Below are positions 25,464 through 34,353 of a DNA stretch of 64,000 nucleotides, piece by piece. The translations under genes were made by a program, and so were the position numbers. This DNA comes from Taibaiella lutea (GTDB taxonomy: Bacteria; Bacteroidota; Bacteroidia; Chitinophagales; Chitinophagaceae): the NCBI RefSeq assembly GCF_008629695.1, contig NZ_VWSH01000002.1:279410-343409 (forward strand). The letters are read 5' to 3'. The notes under the pieces are model-generated. The model saw nothing but the letters and a program-made list of their open reading frames with translations. It was not told the origin of the DNA and ran no database searches. The stretch's first letter is position 1, and every line of letters begins with the position of its first letter.

Positions 25464-25628
25464 TTCGGATATTGCGACTCTCCCTTGTTTCGTCTTTGAC
25501 CAATAAATAATGTCGTACAGAATGTTTTTCAATTGTATTTAGAATTTACTTATGAATTCTTTGGGTTTTCCTTAAAAACATATTCAGGTAGCAGGTGTTC
25601 TATATTCGAATCAAATGAATTGAAAACG

Positions 25629-25838
25629 ATGAAAAAGTTATTGATATTTATGGCTGTAGCCACATCTTGCGGATGGTTACTTACTTCCTGTAATAAAGAT
25701 TATGATTGTGTTTGTACTTATAACGGTGTTGAAACCAATCGTTATTCTGTACGTGCAAGCAATAAAAATGCTGCCGAAGATGAGTGTAATGAAAAACAAT
25801 CATCTCTGGGAAATACTTATCAATGCAGAATTGAATAA
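25629..25838 (+). CDS. Small predicted lipoprotein
   Basis: A 69-residue protein. MKKLLIFMAVATSCGWLLTSC is a lipoprotein signal (lipobox LTSC, Cys at residue 21), leaving a mature peptide of about 49 residues with three further Cys (CVCTYNG, DECNEK, YQCRIE), compatible with disulfides in the periplasm. ATG 25629 was chosen because the longer in-frame start at 25533 would place 32 non-signal residues in front. I do not recognise a family. The gene is convergent with the one at 25939 and shares a perfect bidirectional terminator. Confidence 0.8.
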   Translation: MKKLLIFMAVATSCGWLLTSCNKDYDCVCTYNGVETNRYSVRASNKNAAEDECNEKQSSLGNTYQCRIE

Positions 25839-25885
25839 TGCTATTATATCAACAGGTCATTTCTTTGTTCCTGTTGGAATGGAAG

Positions 25886-25930
25886 ATAAAATAAAGCTGC
25901 CGGCAAATTTTGCCGGCAGCTTTATTTTAT
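25886..25930. terminator. Bidirectional terminator, 45-nt perfect palindrome
   Basis: A perfect palindrome centred on base 25908, with GC core AGCTGCCGGC and A/T tails on both sides, giving a T-run in either direction. It separates the convergent genes ending at 25838 and 25939. Confidence 0.95.
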
Positions 25931-25938
25931 TATTTGAT

Positions 25939-26370
25939 TTATTTAATGAATTCAACAGAACCATTGGCATATACGATTTCCAGCTGTATCAGATTCAGCG
26001 TTGCAAGTTGCTGATTTTTAAATACTTTATCAATAACAATCGTTTTTGTTTCATCAGGCAGGATGCTTTCCGTCACAGACTTCCTTCTTATAGTACGTAT
26101 GCCACTGCTTTGCAGTATTACGCCATTTTTTGCCTGGCCGGTAAAAAGCGCCGTTATTGATTTTATTTCCAGTTCTGAATTGTTAGCAATAATGATGCTT
26201 GCCCGTGCAATACCTGTTGTTTTGTCAAATGTCCATTCGAAGCTATTTATGACTATTTGTTTTGATCTTAAATGTGTCTCTTCTTTATGTACCTGTGCGC
26301 ATATAGTTGCACAATAAGTAAAACTAAGGGTGATAACAAGACAAGAAACCTTCAGAAAATTAAACGTCAT
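25939..26370 (-). CDS. Secreted hypothetical protein
   Basis: A 143-residue protein with a signal peptide (FLKVSCLVITLSFTYCATICA). The mature part is beta-rich (VINSFEWTFDKTTGIARASI, IIANNSELEIKSITALFTG, LNLIQLEIVYANGSVEF) and resembles a small immunoglobulin-like or FxLYD-type fold: an intrinsic strand pattern of relation between native and conjugate ends that I cannot assign to a named family. Monocistronic; convergent to the small lipoprotein gene. Location outside the cytoplasm is the only safe inference. Confidence 0.78.
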   Translation of the reverse strand: MTFNFLKVSCLVITLSFTYCATICAQVHKEETHLRSKQIVINSFEWTFDKTTGIARASIIIANNSELEIKSITALFTGQAKNGVILQSSGIRTIRRKSVTESILPDETKTIVIDKVFKNQQLATLNLIQLEIVYANGSVEFIK

Positions 26371-26589
26371 TATTTATTTTGATTAATTATAAAAACCGGA
26401 TAACGCAAATATATTTCAAAATTTTTTTGAAGCGCGAATCGTTGACTCTGAAAAGGTATATGACGATGTTAAAATGATGCTTATCAATAAGTGAAACTAT
26501 CAATTATTCAAGCCTTAAAGATTCTGTAAATCAGCGGCAGTGCGATTTTTTAAAACAATACCTGCTAAAGGCAGCATCTTGATCGACAC

Positions 26590-26619
26590 AAAAAAACAGC
26601 AACAAATTTGTTGCTGTTT
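26590..26619 (-). terminator. Terminator of the penicillin-binding protein gene
   Basis: A 13-bp perfect inverted repeat (26594-26606 with 26607-26619, AACAGCAACAAA arm) preceded on the + strand by an A-run, i.e. followed by T on the minus strand, 13 bp after the stop. Confidence 0.88.
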
Positions 26620-26631
26620 CTCCATGAATTT

Positions 26632-28896
26632 CTATTTATTCCACTCCGTGGTTGGTATTTCTTCTATCGGTTCGCTGGTATCGCTATTCCTGACAGGGTT
26701 TCCGGCGCTGTCAACTTCTGCGTTAGGGTCACCGTAATATTCGCCGCCTGTTGCACCAAGATCGCCACAATTATTGAAGTTAGGCGGCGGCACAAATGTG
26801 GCTGTTCCCGTAATGCCTGTTTTACTGTCTGACCTTAATTTTTTAAAGAAGTATGCCCAGATAGGTAATGCTGCTGCAGCGCCTTGTCCCTGTGCTTCAC
26901 TACTGAATCTTAAGAACCTGTCATCGCATCCGACCCACGCGCCTGCCAATAGTTGAGGGGTATAGCCAATGAACCATGCATCGGACTGATCATTAGTAGT
27001 ACCTGTTTTGCCTGCCATATCGCCATCAAGGCCGTACCTGTAACGAAGCCGCTTTGCAGTACCTATTTCGGTTACGCCTTTCATCATCTGTACCATCTTG
27101 TAAGCCGTTTGCGCATTGACAATCTCCTTTTGGATAGGTGTATAATTCTGCAGCATATTGCCATTCTTGTCTTCAATCTTTGTGATGAAAATGGGTTCGG
27201 TATTAATGCCTCTGTTGGGGAACATGCTGTAAGCCCAGACCATTTCAAAGAGCGAAATATCAGACACGCCTAAAGCAATGGAAGGCACCTGTTCTATATT
27301 GCTGCTGATGCCGCATTTATGGACAAAGTCGATAAAGCTGTTAATGGTTACCTGATTAAGCAGATATAAGGAGGCATTGTTGACAGACATTGCCAAAGCG
27401 AATTTCATGGAGATATTACCGTATTTGGAACCTCCGGCATTATAAGGCGCTTTTTGTCCTGCAAACTGTTGCGGTTCGGTGCTTACAGAGCTACAGGGCG
27501 AATACCCGTTATCTACTGCAAGGGTATAAAGCAAAGGTTTTATGGTAGAACCTACCTGTCTTTTGGTGCCGATGTTTACGTGATCGTATTGAAAAAAGTT
27601 ATGATCGATACCGCCTACCCAGGCTTTTACTTCGCCGGTGAAAGGATCCATTGCCATAAAACCGGCAGATAAAAAGGCTCGCATGTATTTGATGGAATCC
27701 AAAGGCGACATAACAGTATCAATAGTATGCGTTTTGCTTTTCCATGAAAATATCTTCATGCTTACAGGTTTATTGAATTCTTTCATGATATCTTTTTCGC
27801 TCATGCCGTCTTCCTTCATGTTGAGGTACCTGTCAGAGCGTTGTACCATGCTTTTCAATGCTTCCTGCGGATGGCCTGAGTTCCAGATGGTTCCGTTTTT
27901 TATTTTCGGTTGCGCAACGAAAGCAGCCTGCAAATCCTGCATATGTTCTTCCACGGCTTCTTCGGCATAACGTTGCATACGGGAGTCGATGGTGGTATAT
28001 ATCTTCAGGCCGTCTTTGTATAAATCATAATTGTCGCCGTTATCCTTCTCATGTGCCTTACACCATTTCTTTACTTCCTGCTCTACCACCTGGCGGAAAT
28101 AAGGAGCAGGGCCTTCATGGTTATCTATGCGTTGGTAATGCAGTACCAATGGCGTCTGTTTTGCATCTGCCGCAGTCGATTCATTTATATAGCCATATTT
28201 CAGCATCTGGTCTATAACCGTATTCCTTCTTGCCAGCGATCTGTCCGGATGCCTTCTGGGGTTATAAAGCGTATTTCCTTTAAGCATGCCCACCAATACG
28301 GCTGCTTCTTCGAGCGTTAGCTTATCAGGGTTTTTATTGAAAAAGGTAAGCGATGCGTTCTTGATGCCGTAAGTATTGTCTCCAAAGGGTACAGTGTTCA
28401 GGTAAAGCGTAATGATCTCGTCTTTGGTAAGGTTTTTTTCCAGCTTAACAGCCACTACCCATTCCTTCAGTTTTTGTACTATTCTTACTATTTTATTGGA
28501 AGACCGCTGGTCGTTAAATAAATTCAATGCCAGTTGCTGCGTGATGGTGCTGCCTCCGCCTTTTGTTCCTAAAAACACCACAGCTCTTAATACTGCCATG
28601 CCGTCAATGCCGGAATGCTCCTTGAAACGTTCGTCTTCGGTTGCTACCAGGGCATTGAACACATTAGGCGAAATTTCTGCAAAGGTAGAGTTGGAACGGT
28701 TCTTGATATAATATTTACCCAGCAAACTGCCATCGGAAGCATATACTTCGGATGAAACGGCGCTTTGCGGGTTTTCAAGTTCTTTCATAGATGGCATATA
28801 ACCCAGCCATCCGAGGCTGATAATGGTTATAAGCACCACAAAGAAGGCTAAGCCGCCAAGAAACACACGCCATAAAATTTTTACAGACCTCGACAT
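26632..28896 (-). CDS. mrcA: Class A penicillin-binding protein (PBP1A-type transglycosylase/transpeptidase)
   Basis: A 754-residue bifunctional peptidoglycan synthase anchored by one N-terminal helix (WRVFLGGLAFFVVLITIISL). The glycosyltransferase (GT51) domain at about 55-230 has ATEDERFKEHSGID, GGGSTITQQLALNLF and KDEIITLYLNTVPFGDNTYG. The transpeptidase domain at about 400-690 has the SxxK motif in GSTIKPLLY, SVN in AMSVNNASLY and KTG in MAGKTGTTNDQSDAWF. It polymerises and cross-links murein at the periplasmic face. The C-terminal ~50 residues are a low-complexity acidic/Pro tail. Monocistronic and divergent from rimM across a repeat-rich spacer. Confidence 0.95.
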   Translation of the reverse strand: MSRSVKILWRVFLGGLAFFVVLITIISLGWLGYMPSMKELENPQSAVSSEVYASDGSLLGKYYIKNRSNSTFAEISPNVFNALVATEDERFKEHSGIDGMAVLRAVVFLGTKGGGSTITQQLALNLFNDQRSSNKIVRIVQKLKEWVVAVKLEKNLTKDEIITLYLNTVPFGDNTYGIKNASLTFFNKNPDKLTLEEAAVLVGMLKGNTLYNPRRHPDRSLARRNTVIDQMLKYGYINESTAADAKQTPLVLHYQRIDNHEGPAPYFRQVVEQEVKKWCKAHEKDNGDNYDLYKDGLKIYTTIDSRMQRYAEEAVEEHMQDLQAAFVAQPKIKNGTIWNSGHPQEALKSMVQRSDRYLNMKEDGMSEKDIMKEFNKPVSMKIFSWKSKTHTIDTVMSPLDSIKYMRAFLSAGFMAMDPFTGEVKAWVGGIDHNFFQYDHVNIGTKRQVGSTIKPLLYTLAVDNGYSPCSSVSTEPQQFAGQKAPYNAGGSKYGNISMKFALAMSVNNASLYLLNQVTINSFIDFVHKCGISSNIEQVPSIALGVSDISLFEMVWAYSMFPNRGINTEPIFITKIEDKNGNMLQNYTPIQKEIVNAQTAYKMVQMMKGVTEIGTAKRLRYRYGLDGDMAGKTGTTNDQSDAWFIGYTPQLLAGAWVGCDDRFLRFSSEAQGQGAAAALPIWAYFFKKLRSDSKTGITGTATFVPPPNFNNCGDLGATGGEYYGDPNAEVDSAGNPVRNSDTSEPIEEIPTTEWNK

Positions 28897-29012
28897 AGAT
28901 ATTCCGATATTTTATTTTGCGCGGCAAGATTTAAAAAGTGACGCACAAATGAAGATGTAAAAAAAACACTTTTTAGCCTAACGGCAAAGAAAATGAAGCA
29001 AAGGCAATTGGT

Positions 29013-29126
29013 TTAACGTTTAATGGGGTGATAATGGTTAAATGGTTTGATGGTTAAGAATGGTTGAGATGGATTGATGATTAAGAATGGTTAAATGGTT
29101 ATGATGGTTGGATGATTAAAATGGCC
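29013..29126. repeat. Low-complexity ATGGTTAA-type repeat tract
   Basis: Many diverged copies of (A)ATGGTTAA(G/A) and ATGGTTGATG in about 110 bp between the PBP gene and rimM. A related tract (in the other orientation) lies between groES and groEL. No ORF. The intergenic region 28897-29332 otherwise holds the CACAAAG repeats and the rimM promoter. Confidence 0.75.
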
Positions 29127-29181
29127 GGTGATGCTGTGTTGTTATTATATTTTAGCTTTTCAGGGTCATGAATAGCTGTTA

Positions 29182-29219
29182 CACAAAGTATCACAAAGAT
29201 TCCACAAAGTTTCACTAAG
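29182..29219. repeat. Helically phased CACAAAG repeats
   Basis: Four copies of CACAAAG or CACTAAG beginning at 29182, 29192, 29203 and 29213, i.e. 10-11 bp apart, about one helical turn. Similar motifs recur around the fad genes. Confidence 0.75.
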
Positions 29220-29294
29220 AAGGTGGACAATGGCTTTCAATGCATTGCTATTATATTTCAGCTTTCATAATTCTCTTTAACAGAAAGAGTCAGT

Positions 29295-29302
29295 TATCTT
29301 TG
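29295..29302 (+). promoter_or_regulatory. -7 promoter element of rimM
   Basis: TATCTTTG fits the Bacteroidota -7 box (TAnnTTTG) 31 bp before the rimM ATG. The -33 element is not a good match (CTTT instead of TTTG). Confidence 0.65.
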
Positions 29303-29332
29303 CAGACTTAAAACAAGATAGAAATAACGGCA

Positions 29333-29848
29333 ATGTCTTATCAATATATAGGAAAACTTTCAGGGTCGCATGGTTTGGACGGAAAACTGGTGCTCAGGCA
29401 TCAGCTGGACGGGAAAAATATATGGAGTAAAATACCGCATATTTTTGTGGAGGTGCGCAGGGAAAGCTATATCCCCTATTTTATTGAATCGCAAAGCGTG
29501 CTTAACCACGAAGAGGTATTGCTGCAACTGGATGAAATAGATTCTATGGAGCTTGCCAAGACGCTTGCGGGCAAGAAGGTGTATCTCGAAAATGAGGTGT
29601 ATGCCAAATTAAAACCAAAAGCGGTGAGCGGCGATATGATAGGTTTTAAGGTTATTGATGAGGCATTAGGTGAGCTGGGCATTATTGAAGATATGTTTGA
29701 AACGCCCGGCCAGGTCGTAGCTACTATTCAATACCAAAACAAGGAGGTTATCATTCCGCTGATAGACTCTACCATAAAAAGCATTGACGGCGTTACAAAG
29801 ACTATTGTGGTTTCTTTACCGGATGGTTTACTGGATGTATATTTATAA
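29333..29848 (+). CDS. rimM: 16S rRNA processing/ribosome maturation factor RimM
   Basis: A 171-residue protein that binds ribosomal protein S19 and helps the 30S head mature. The N-terminal RimM domain begins with the signature YIGKLSGSHGLDGKL; the C-terminal PRC-barrel-like part has DMIGFKVIDEALGELGIIED and IIPLIDSTIKSID. Length matches the family. In many bacteria rimM is joined to rpsP and trmD; here it stands alone between a PBP gene and a small secreted protein, with its own promoter, which is common in Bacteroidota. Confidence 0.92.
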   Translation: MSYQYIGKLSGSHGLDGKLVLRHQLDGKNIWSKIPHIFVEVRRESYIPYFIESQSVLNHEEVLLQLDEIDSMELAKTLAGKKVYLENEVYAKLKPKAVSGDMIGFKVIDEALGELGIIEDMFETPGQVVATIQYQNKEVIIPLIDSTIKSIDGVTKTIVVSLPDGLLDVYL

Positions 29849-29997
29849 GTGTGTACAACAAGGCTGTTTGTAATAGTTATTAATAATCTTGCCTTTTAAC
29901 CCCTGCTATTGGTGCTATTACTACATCGTCAACACTTTTAACCCTGCTTTTATAGTTCGGAATATTGCATCACGATGCAGTTAAAACATATAAAAAG

Positions 29998-30034
29998 ATA
30001 AAGCGAAACAGCCAATCCAGCTGTTTCGCTTTAT
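29998..30034. terminator. Bidirectional terminator between rimM and the small secreted protein gene
   Basis: A 15-bp perfect stem (ATAAAGCGAAACAGC at 29998-30012 with 30020-30034) and 7-nt loop, between convergent genes; A/T tails on both sides. Confidence 0.9.
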
Positions 30035-30056
30035 TGTAAAACGTTTAAATTCAGTC

Positions 30057-30353
30057 TTATTTGTCTTTCAGTTCCGCTTTAGCAATATATTTCTTTTCTC
30101 CTTTGGCGTTAATGTAATAGTATTTACTGTGATTGTCTATGTACACAGTCTCGCCGTTAGGGCCTTGTTTACCGTCATAAGTTTTGTCAACGATTTTTGC
30201 AACACCTTTCTTAGTGGTCGTCTTCGTTTTTAAGGCAACCGTATCGGCGGTATTGGAAATACGCTTACCTACTGATTTACTTTTTGTTTGTGCATCAGCG
30301 GAAAAAGTAAAAGAAAATGCAATTGCACAGATAAGGATAGTGAGCTTTTTCAT
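30057..30353 (-). CDS. Small secreted basic protein
   Basis: A 98-residue protein with a signal peptide (LTILICAIAFSFTFSADAQ). The mature chain is Lys/Thr-rich and ends with QGPNGETVYIDNHSKYYYIN plus AKGEKKYIAK, which resembles the small PBCV-specific basic adaptor motif (GP..G..Y.., K.YYIN..GKK.Y) seen in many Bacteroidota secreted proteins. That assignment is tentative. Monocistronic, convergent with rimM, and preceded (on its own strand) by the two-component operon, whose terminator separates them. Confidence 0.8.
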   Translation of the reverse strand: MKKLTILICAIAFSFTFSADAQTKSKSVGKRISNTADTVALKTKTTTKKGVAKIVDKTYDGKQGPNGETVYIDNHSKYYYINAKGEKKYIAKAELKDK

Positions 30354-30424
30354 AATAAAATATTTTTTAGAATACGTTTAATGGCGTAAAAAGTTCATTT
30401 TAAAATCTGATCGATGCCTATATG

Positions 30425-30465
30425 AAAAAATCGCCGGGCATTAAAAATATCCGGCGATTTTTTTT
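30425..30465 (-). terminator. Terminator of the two-component operon
   Basis: A 12-bp stem (AAAAATCGCCGG at 30426-30437 with 30451-30462) with a 13-nt loop and T/A tails in both directions, about 40 bp after the response-regulator stop. Confidence 0.9.
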
Positions 30466-30502
30466 ATTTCTTAAAAGTGTTTAAACAAACAGTACGCAGT
30501 AC

Positions 30503-31141
30503 TTAAATCTCCCCTCTATACGCTTTGCTGATTACTTCTGCCTTGCTGTTTACATGTAGCTTGCGGTAAATATTTTTGATGTGGAAACGAACCGTGTCCA
30601 TAGACATGCCAAGCTTGTCGGCAATCAGCTTATAACTTAAGCCTTCTGTCAGGGCCTCGATAATTTGCTTTTCTTTTGGCGTAAGGTTTTCTGTTTTGAA
30701 TTTGCGTTCAGGCATGAAGTGGTTCATTACCTTTCTTGCAATGGATGGCGACATATAGCTGCCACCTGCCTTGATTTCAAGAATGGCTTTATATATATCG
30801 GGCATCGGTGTGCCTTTCAATGCATAGCCGGTTGCGCCTGCGCAAATGGATTTGAATATCTTATCGCCGTCACTGAATACAGTCAGCATAATAATATCTG
30901 TTTCAGGAAACAAAGTACGAATCATTTTAATGCCTTCAATGCCATTCATGCCAGGAAGGCCTATGTCATTCAGGACAATGTCCGGCGGGTTTTCCGAGCT
31001 GCTTTTTGCAAAAAATTCTTCCATGCTGGATGCCGCCAGTACAGAATTGATATCGTCCTTGCTTTCAAGATATTCCCTCAGGTTTTCTCTGATATCTTCT
31101 ACATCCTCTATTATTGCAATGTTCAGCTTATTATTTGTCAT
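30503..31141 (-). CDS. NarL/FixJ-family response regulator
   Basis: A 212-residue two-domain regulator. The receiver domain (about 6-125) has the acidic pair in IIEDVEDIRE, the phospho-acceptor Asp59 in VLNDIGLPGMNG, the conserved Thr in IIMLTVFSD and Lys in GYALKGTP. The C-terminal LuxR-type HTH is at about 150-210 (LTPKEKQIIEALTEGLSYK, MSMDTVRFHIKNIYRKLHV). It is encoded 32 bp downstream of the sensor kinase on the same strand and is its evident partner: phosphorylation of Asp59 should allow DNA binding. Target genes are unknown. Confidence 0.94.
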   Translation of the reverse strand: MTNNKLNIAIIEDVEDIRENLREYLESKDDINSVLAASSMEEFFAKSSSENPPDIVLNDIGLPGMNGIEGIKMIRTLFPETDIIMLTVFSDGDKIFKSICAGATGYALKGTPMPDIYKAILEIKAGGSYMSPSIARKVMNHFMPERKFKTENLTPKEKQIIEALTEGLSYKLIADKLGMSMDTVRFHIKNIYRKLHVNSKAEVISKAYRGEI

Positions 31142-31173
31142 TTGGTTCTTTTTTGTATGCTGGTCTTATAAGT

Positions 31174-34100
31174 TTAGTCCTTTAACTCAATAATGAAATT
31201 ATCATCTCTTTTTTCCACTGTAATCTGCGCCCCGATCTTTTTAGCCCTCATCTTCATATTGTCCAGGCCCTGACCGGTTGAAATTTCGCTTACCGACTCT
31301 TTTATGCCGTTGTTGGAAATCTTCAGATGGAAATGCCTGTCATGGAAACTGTAATAAATTTCTACATGCGTAGCGTTGCTGTGTTTAGCTATATTATTTA
31401 TGGCTTCTTTAAATATCAGGTATATTTCCCCCCTGGTATCGGAGTCAATATGCCTTTTAAGGTCGTTTACAGCCAATACAAAGTTAACATCTATTCCTAA
31501 AGGAAAAAGCATTTCCTCTGCATGTTCGCGCATCCTGTCAAGTAAATTGCCAGCAAAATCATTGCGCGAGTCTATGGTCCAAAGTACGTCACTCATTGAT
31601 GCTACTGCATTCCGGCTCAGCACCGCAATTTTTTCGAGCTTGATATTACGTTGTTCTTCATTGTTTTTGCTGTATCTTAAATTCTCTGAAAACATGGTTA
31701 TGCGGGTTAGCAAACTGCCCACTTCGTCGTGCAAATTGCTTGCAATCTTCATTCTGAGGTGAAGTACCTTCTTAAAAGACTGATATTTGATGAGATAAGC
31801 GCCGTAAAAAAGCAGACCGACAGTTAGTAACGCCAATGCAAAAAACCACCATGTTCTGTAAAAAGGTTGACGGATATTCAGGTTGTAAAGCAGGATATTG
31901 GAAGATGCGCCGCCACGTGCATTGGTGGCTTTTACTTCCAGTGTATATTTACCATAAGGCAAGCCGCCGATATTCAAGGTATGTCTTTCCTCCAGCGAAA
32001 TCCAATTATTCGAAATTTCCCTGATGCGGTAGCTGTAAGCATTTCTTTGCGGATCGGAATAATCGGAACAGCCAAAATGTAATTCCACTAATTGATCCGA
32101 AGGGCTTTTCTCGATATTACTGCCCGTTTTAAGGTCCTGCAGGAATAACTGTACAGATTGTGATTTTTCGTCCCATCTTGAAAGGCCCGCAAAATAAATA
32201 TGGAATGGGACCTGCCGTACAAATTGTTGCGGCCTGAAAGTGGTAATGCCGTTGATGCTTCCGAAATAGAACTGGTTTTCTTTTGTTTTGAGAAAAGAAT
32301 TATGGTTAAATTCATTGGAGCTTAATCCGTCTTCTTCAAAGAAATTGGTGAACGAATTTTTATCTTTCTGGTACCTGTCCAGTCCGTTAAAAGTTCCGAA
32401 CCAGAAAATATTATCGCTTTCCTGGATCATGCTGTATACCACTTCTGAACTCAGGCCGTCTTGCCTGCGGATATATTTTATTTCCTTTCCGTTTGCGGAA
32501 ATCATATTGATACCTCCGCCGTTCGTGCCAATCCATATATTATTTCTGTTATCCTTACTTACAAAAAACACATCATTATTGCTGAGCGCCGGAACGCTGT
32601 TGGTAGTATAGTGTTTTATCAGGCCCTTATCAACATCCAGCACAAACAAGCCATATATACTGGCAGCATACATTTTGTTATTGGCCTTGTCATGATACAA
32701 TTGTTTTACCCTGATCCTGCCTATGTCAAATTTATCTTTCCTGTGAAAAGTAATTGTATTTGTCTGAGTATCATAAATTGCTAATCCGTCTGAATTGGCC
32801 AGCCATATCTTACCGTTCTTATCCATTTCCATGTCGGCAACGCTGTTCAGCACTTCAGTTGAATCGGCATAATTGATTTCCAGGTCTTCGAACATTTTTT
32901 TCTTAATGTCGAACTTTAAAATATTATGTGCATCCAGGCCAACATAAAAAAAGTCGCCCGCCGGATGTAGCAGCAGAGATATGGGTTGTATATAGCCGCC
33001 GCTGACAACCATGTTTTTAATATTTACCGAGCTTTGGGTGCCGTATTTTTTCCAGACTTTGGAACCATGCTGCAAGTACCAAAGCCCTGCATAAGAACAG
33101 GCATACATATCTCCGTTGCTGCATTGGTAAATTTCTCTCGTGCTTACCCTCTCCGGAATATTGGATAATTCTTTGCTGAAACTGATGGAGCGCTCCTGAA
33201 CTTTAATAATACCTTTATTGGTACATATCCAGGCAATATTATTTTCATCTATAGAGAGGGAAGCAAATACTTTTCCTTCAAATATATCGGGATATTTACG
33301 TGAAATGTCATCAATTTTATTGGTTGCAAGGTCAAGAATGAGGAAACTATAATTTTCACAAAGACAATAAAGCTTGTTATCATTTAATGATGCTGTGATG
33401 AGCTTATACGGAAGCTTATATGACTTAATAGTCGGATTGGAAACCGGATTTCCTGCTATGCTTTTGATATTTGCTATGTAAACCTTAGAATCTTCTCCGC
33501 AAAATAGCAGGTTATCTCCCTTTTGTATCAGAGAATGCAGCTTCCCCAATTTCTCAAAAGCTTTTATGGATTCTGACTTACCGGTTCTTAAATCAACTAA
33601 CTGCAAAGAACCGTTATTGGCAATTAAATGGTCTTTATCGTAAGGTACTAATTCGTTGATGACCGAGCCTGAATCGGGAAGCCTGCAAACTATCTTGAAA
33701 GCCTCATTATTAATGACCTTTGCTATATAACCACGGCCAAAAGAGAAATAGACTTCCTGATCGTTCAGGCAAATAGCCTGCGTCTGGGAAATAGAATAAA
33801 TAGATTTACGATCGCCAAGATAATTGACCTTGCCGGTTTTCAACGTACTGAGATTTATTTTGAAAATTCCAGTAGCGGTACCTACCCAAAGCTCATTGGT
33901 CTTAGGATTGTTTTTGAGTTTTGTAATAAACTTATCGGATAAAGGACCCTGAAATTTTGAGAAAGCATACCCGTCAAAGATATTGAGTCCATAAAAAGTT
34001 CCTATCCAGATAAGTCCTCTGGTGTTCTTTGAAATACATTTTACGTCATTACTGTTCAATCCGTCTCTTCCGTCATACAGAACAGCTTTGGCTTGTAATA

Positions 34101-34191
34101 CCGAAGGATGTATAAGATGAATTAAAAAAAGGAACGATACAATAATCAGATATTTCAGGCCTGCACCTGGATGTCGGAAACATGGAATCAT
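31174..34191 (-). CDS. Beta-propeller two-component sensor histidine kinase
   Basis: A 1005-residue membrane kinase. After a signal/anchor (LKYLIIVSFLFLIHLI) a long periplasmic region of Reg_prop beta-propeller repeats (ISKNTRGLIWIGTFYGLNIF, NIWIGTNGGGINMI) extends to about residue 640, followed by a Y_Y_Y domain (YSYRIREISNNWISLEE) and a transmembrane helix at about 752-775 (WWFFALALLTVGLLFYGAYL). The cytoplasmic part has a HisKA_3-type dimerisation box with the phospho-His in IASNLHDEVGSLL and a HATPase domain (EAINNIAKHSNATHVEI, GQGLDNMKMRAKKIG). Unlike many Bacteroides hybrid sensors it has no fused receiver or AraC domain; the separate response regulator follows. The ligand is unknown; no polysaccharide locus adjoins. 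Confidence 0.94.
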   Translation of the reverse strand: MIPCFRHPGAGLKYLIIVSFLFLIHLIHPSVLQAKAVLYDGRDGLNSNDVKCISKNTRGLIWIGTFYGLNIFDGYAFSKFQGPLSDKFITKLKNNPKTNELWVGTATGIFKINLSTLKTGKVNYLGDRKSIYSISQTQAICLNDQEVYFSFGRGYIAKVINNEAFKIVCRLPDSGSVINELVPYDKDHLIANNGSLQLVDLRTGKSESIKAFEKLGKLHSLIQKGDNLLFCGEDSKVYIANIKSIAGNPVSNPTIKSYKLPYKLITASLNDNKLYCLCENYSFLILDLATNKIDDISRKYPDIFEGKVFASLSIDENNIAWICTNKGIIKVQERSISFSKELSNIPERVSTREIYQCSNGDMYACSYAGLWYLQHGSKVWKKYGTQSSVNIKNMVVSGGYIQPISLLLHPAGDFFYVGLDAHNILKFDIKKKMFEDLEINYADSTEVLNSVADMEMDKNGKIWLANSDGLAIYDTQTNTITFHRKDKFDIGRIRVKQLYHDKANNKMYAASIYGLFVLDVDKGLIKHYTTNSVPALSNNDVFFVSKDNRNNIWIGTNGGGINMISANGKEIKYIRRQDGLSSEVVYSMIQESDNIFWFGTFNGLDRYQKDKNSFTNFFEEDGLSSNEFNHNSFLKTKENQFYFGSINGITTFRPQQFVRQVPFHIYFAGLSRWDEKSQSVQLFLQDLKTGSNIEKSPSDQLVELHFGCSDYSDPQRNAYSYRIREISNNWISLEERHTLNIGGLPYGKYTLEVKATNARGGASSNILLYNLNIRQPFYRTWWFFALALLTVGLLFYGAYLIKYQSFKKVLHLRMKIASNLHDEVGSLLTRITMFSENLRYSKNNEEQRNIKLEKIAVLSRNAVASMSDVLWTIDSRNDFAGNLLDRMREHAEEMLFPLGIDVNFVLAVNDLKRHIDSDTRGEIYLIFKEAINNIAKHSNATHVEIYYSFHDRHFHLKISNNGIKESVSEISTGQGLDNMKMRAKKIGAQITVEKRDDNFIIELKD

Positions 34192-34290
34192 CTTTGGAGT
34201 ACAATTGGCGTTTTGGCTAAGATAAACAATTGTGAGATGATAATGAAATGTACTAAATCACAAGTCCTTTATAAACAACGTGATAACAAT

Positions 34291-34340
34291 AAAAAAGACA
34301 GAAAGTTTTCACGTTATAGCAAAAATTTTCTGTCTTTTTT
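34291..34340. terminator. Terminator of the purine phosphorylase gene
   Basis: A long stem (34291-34309 with 34322-34340, one G-T wobble) with AAAAAAGACAGAAA arm and T-runs on either strand, 14 bp after the phosphorylase stop codon on the minus strand. Confidence 0.92.
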
Positions 34341-34353
34341 ATTTTAAATAATA

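Noticed and set aside
26953-28711. Several + strand frames opposite the penicillin-binding protein gene
   Set aside because: All are antisense to strongly conserved PBP motifs and none resembles a protein.
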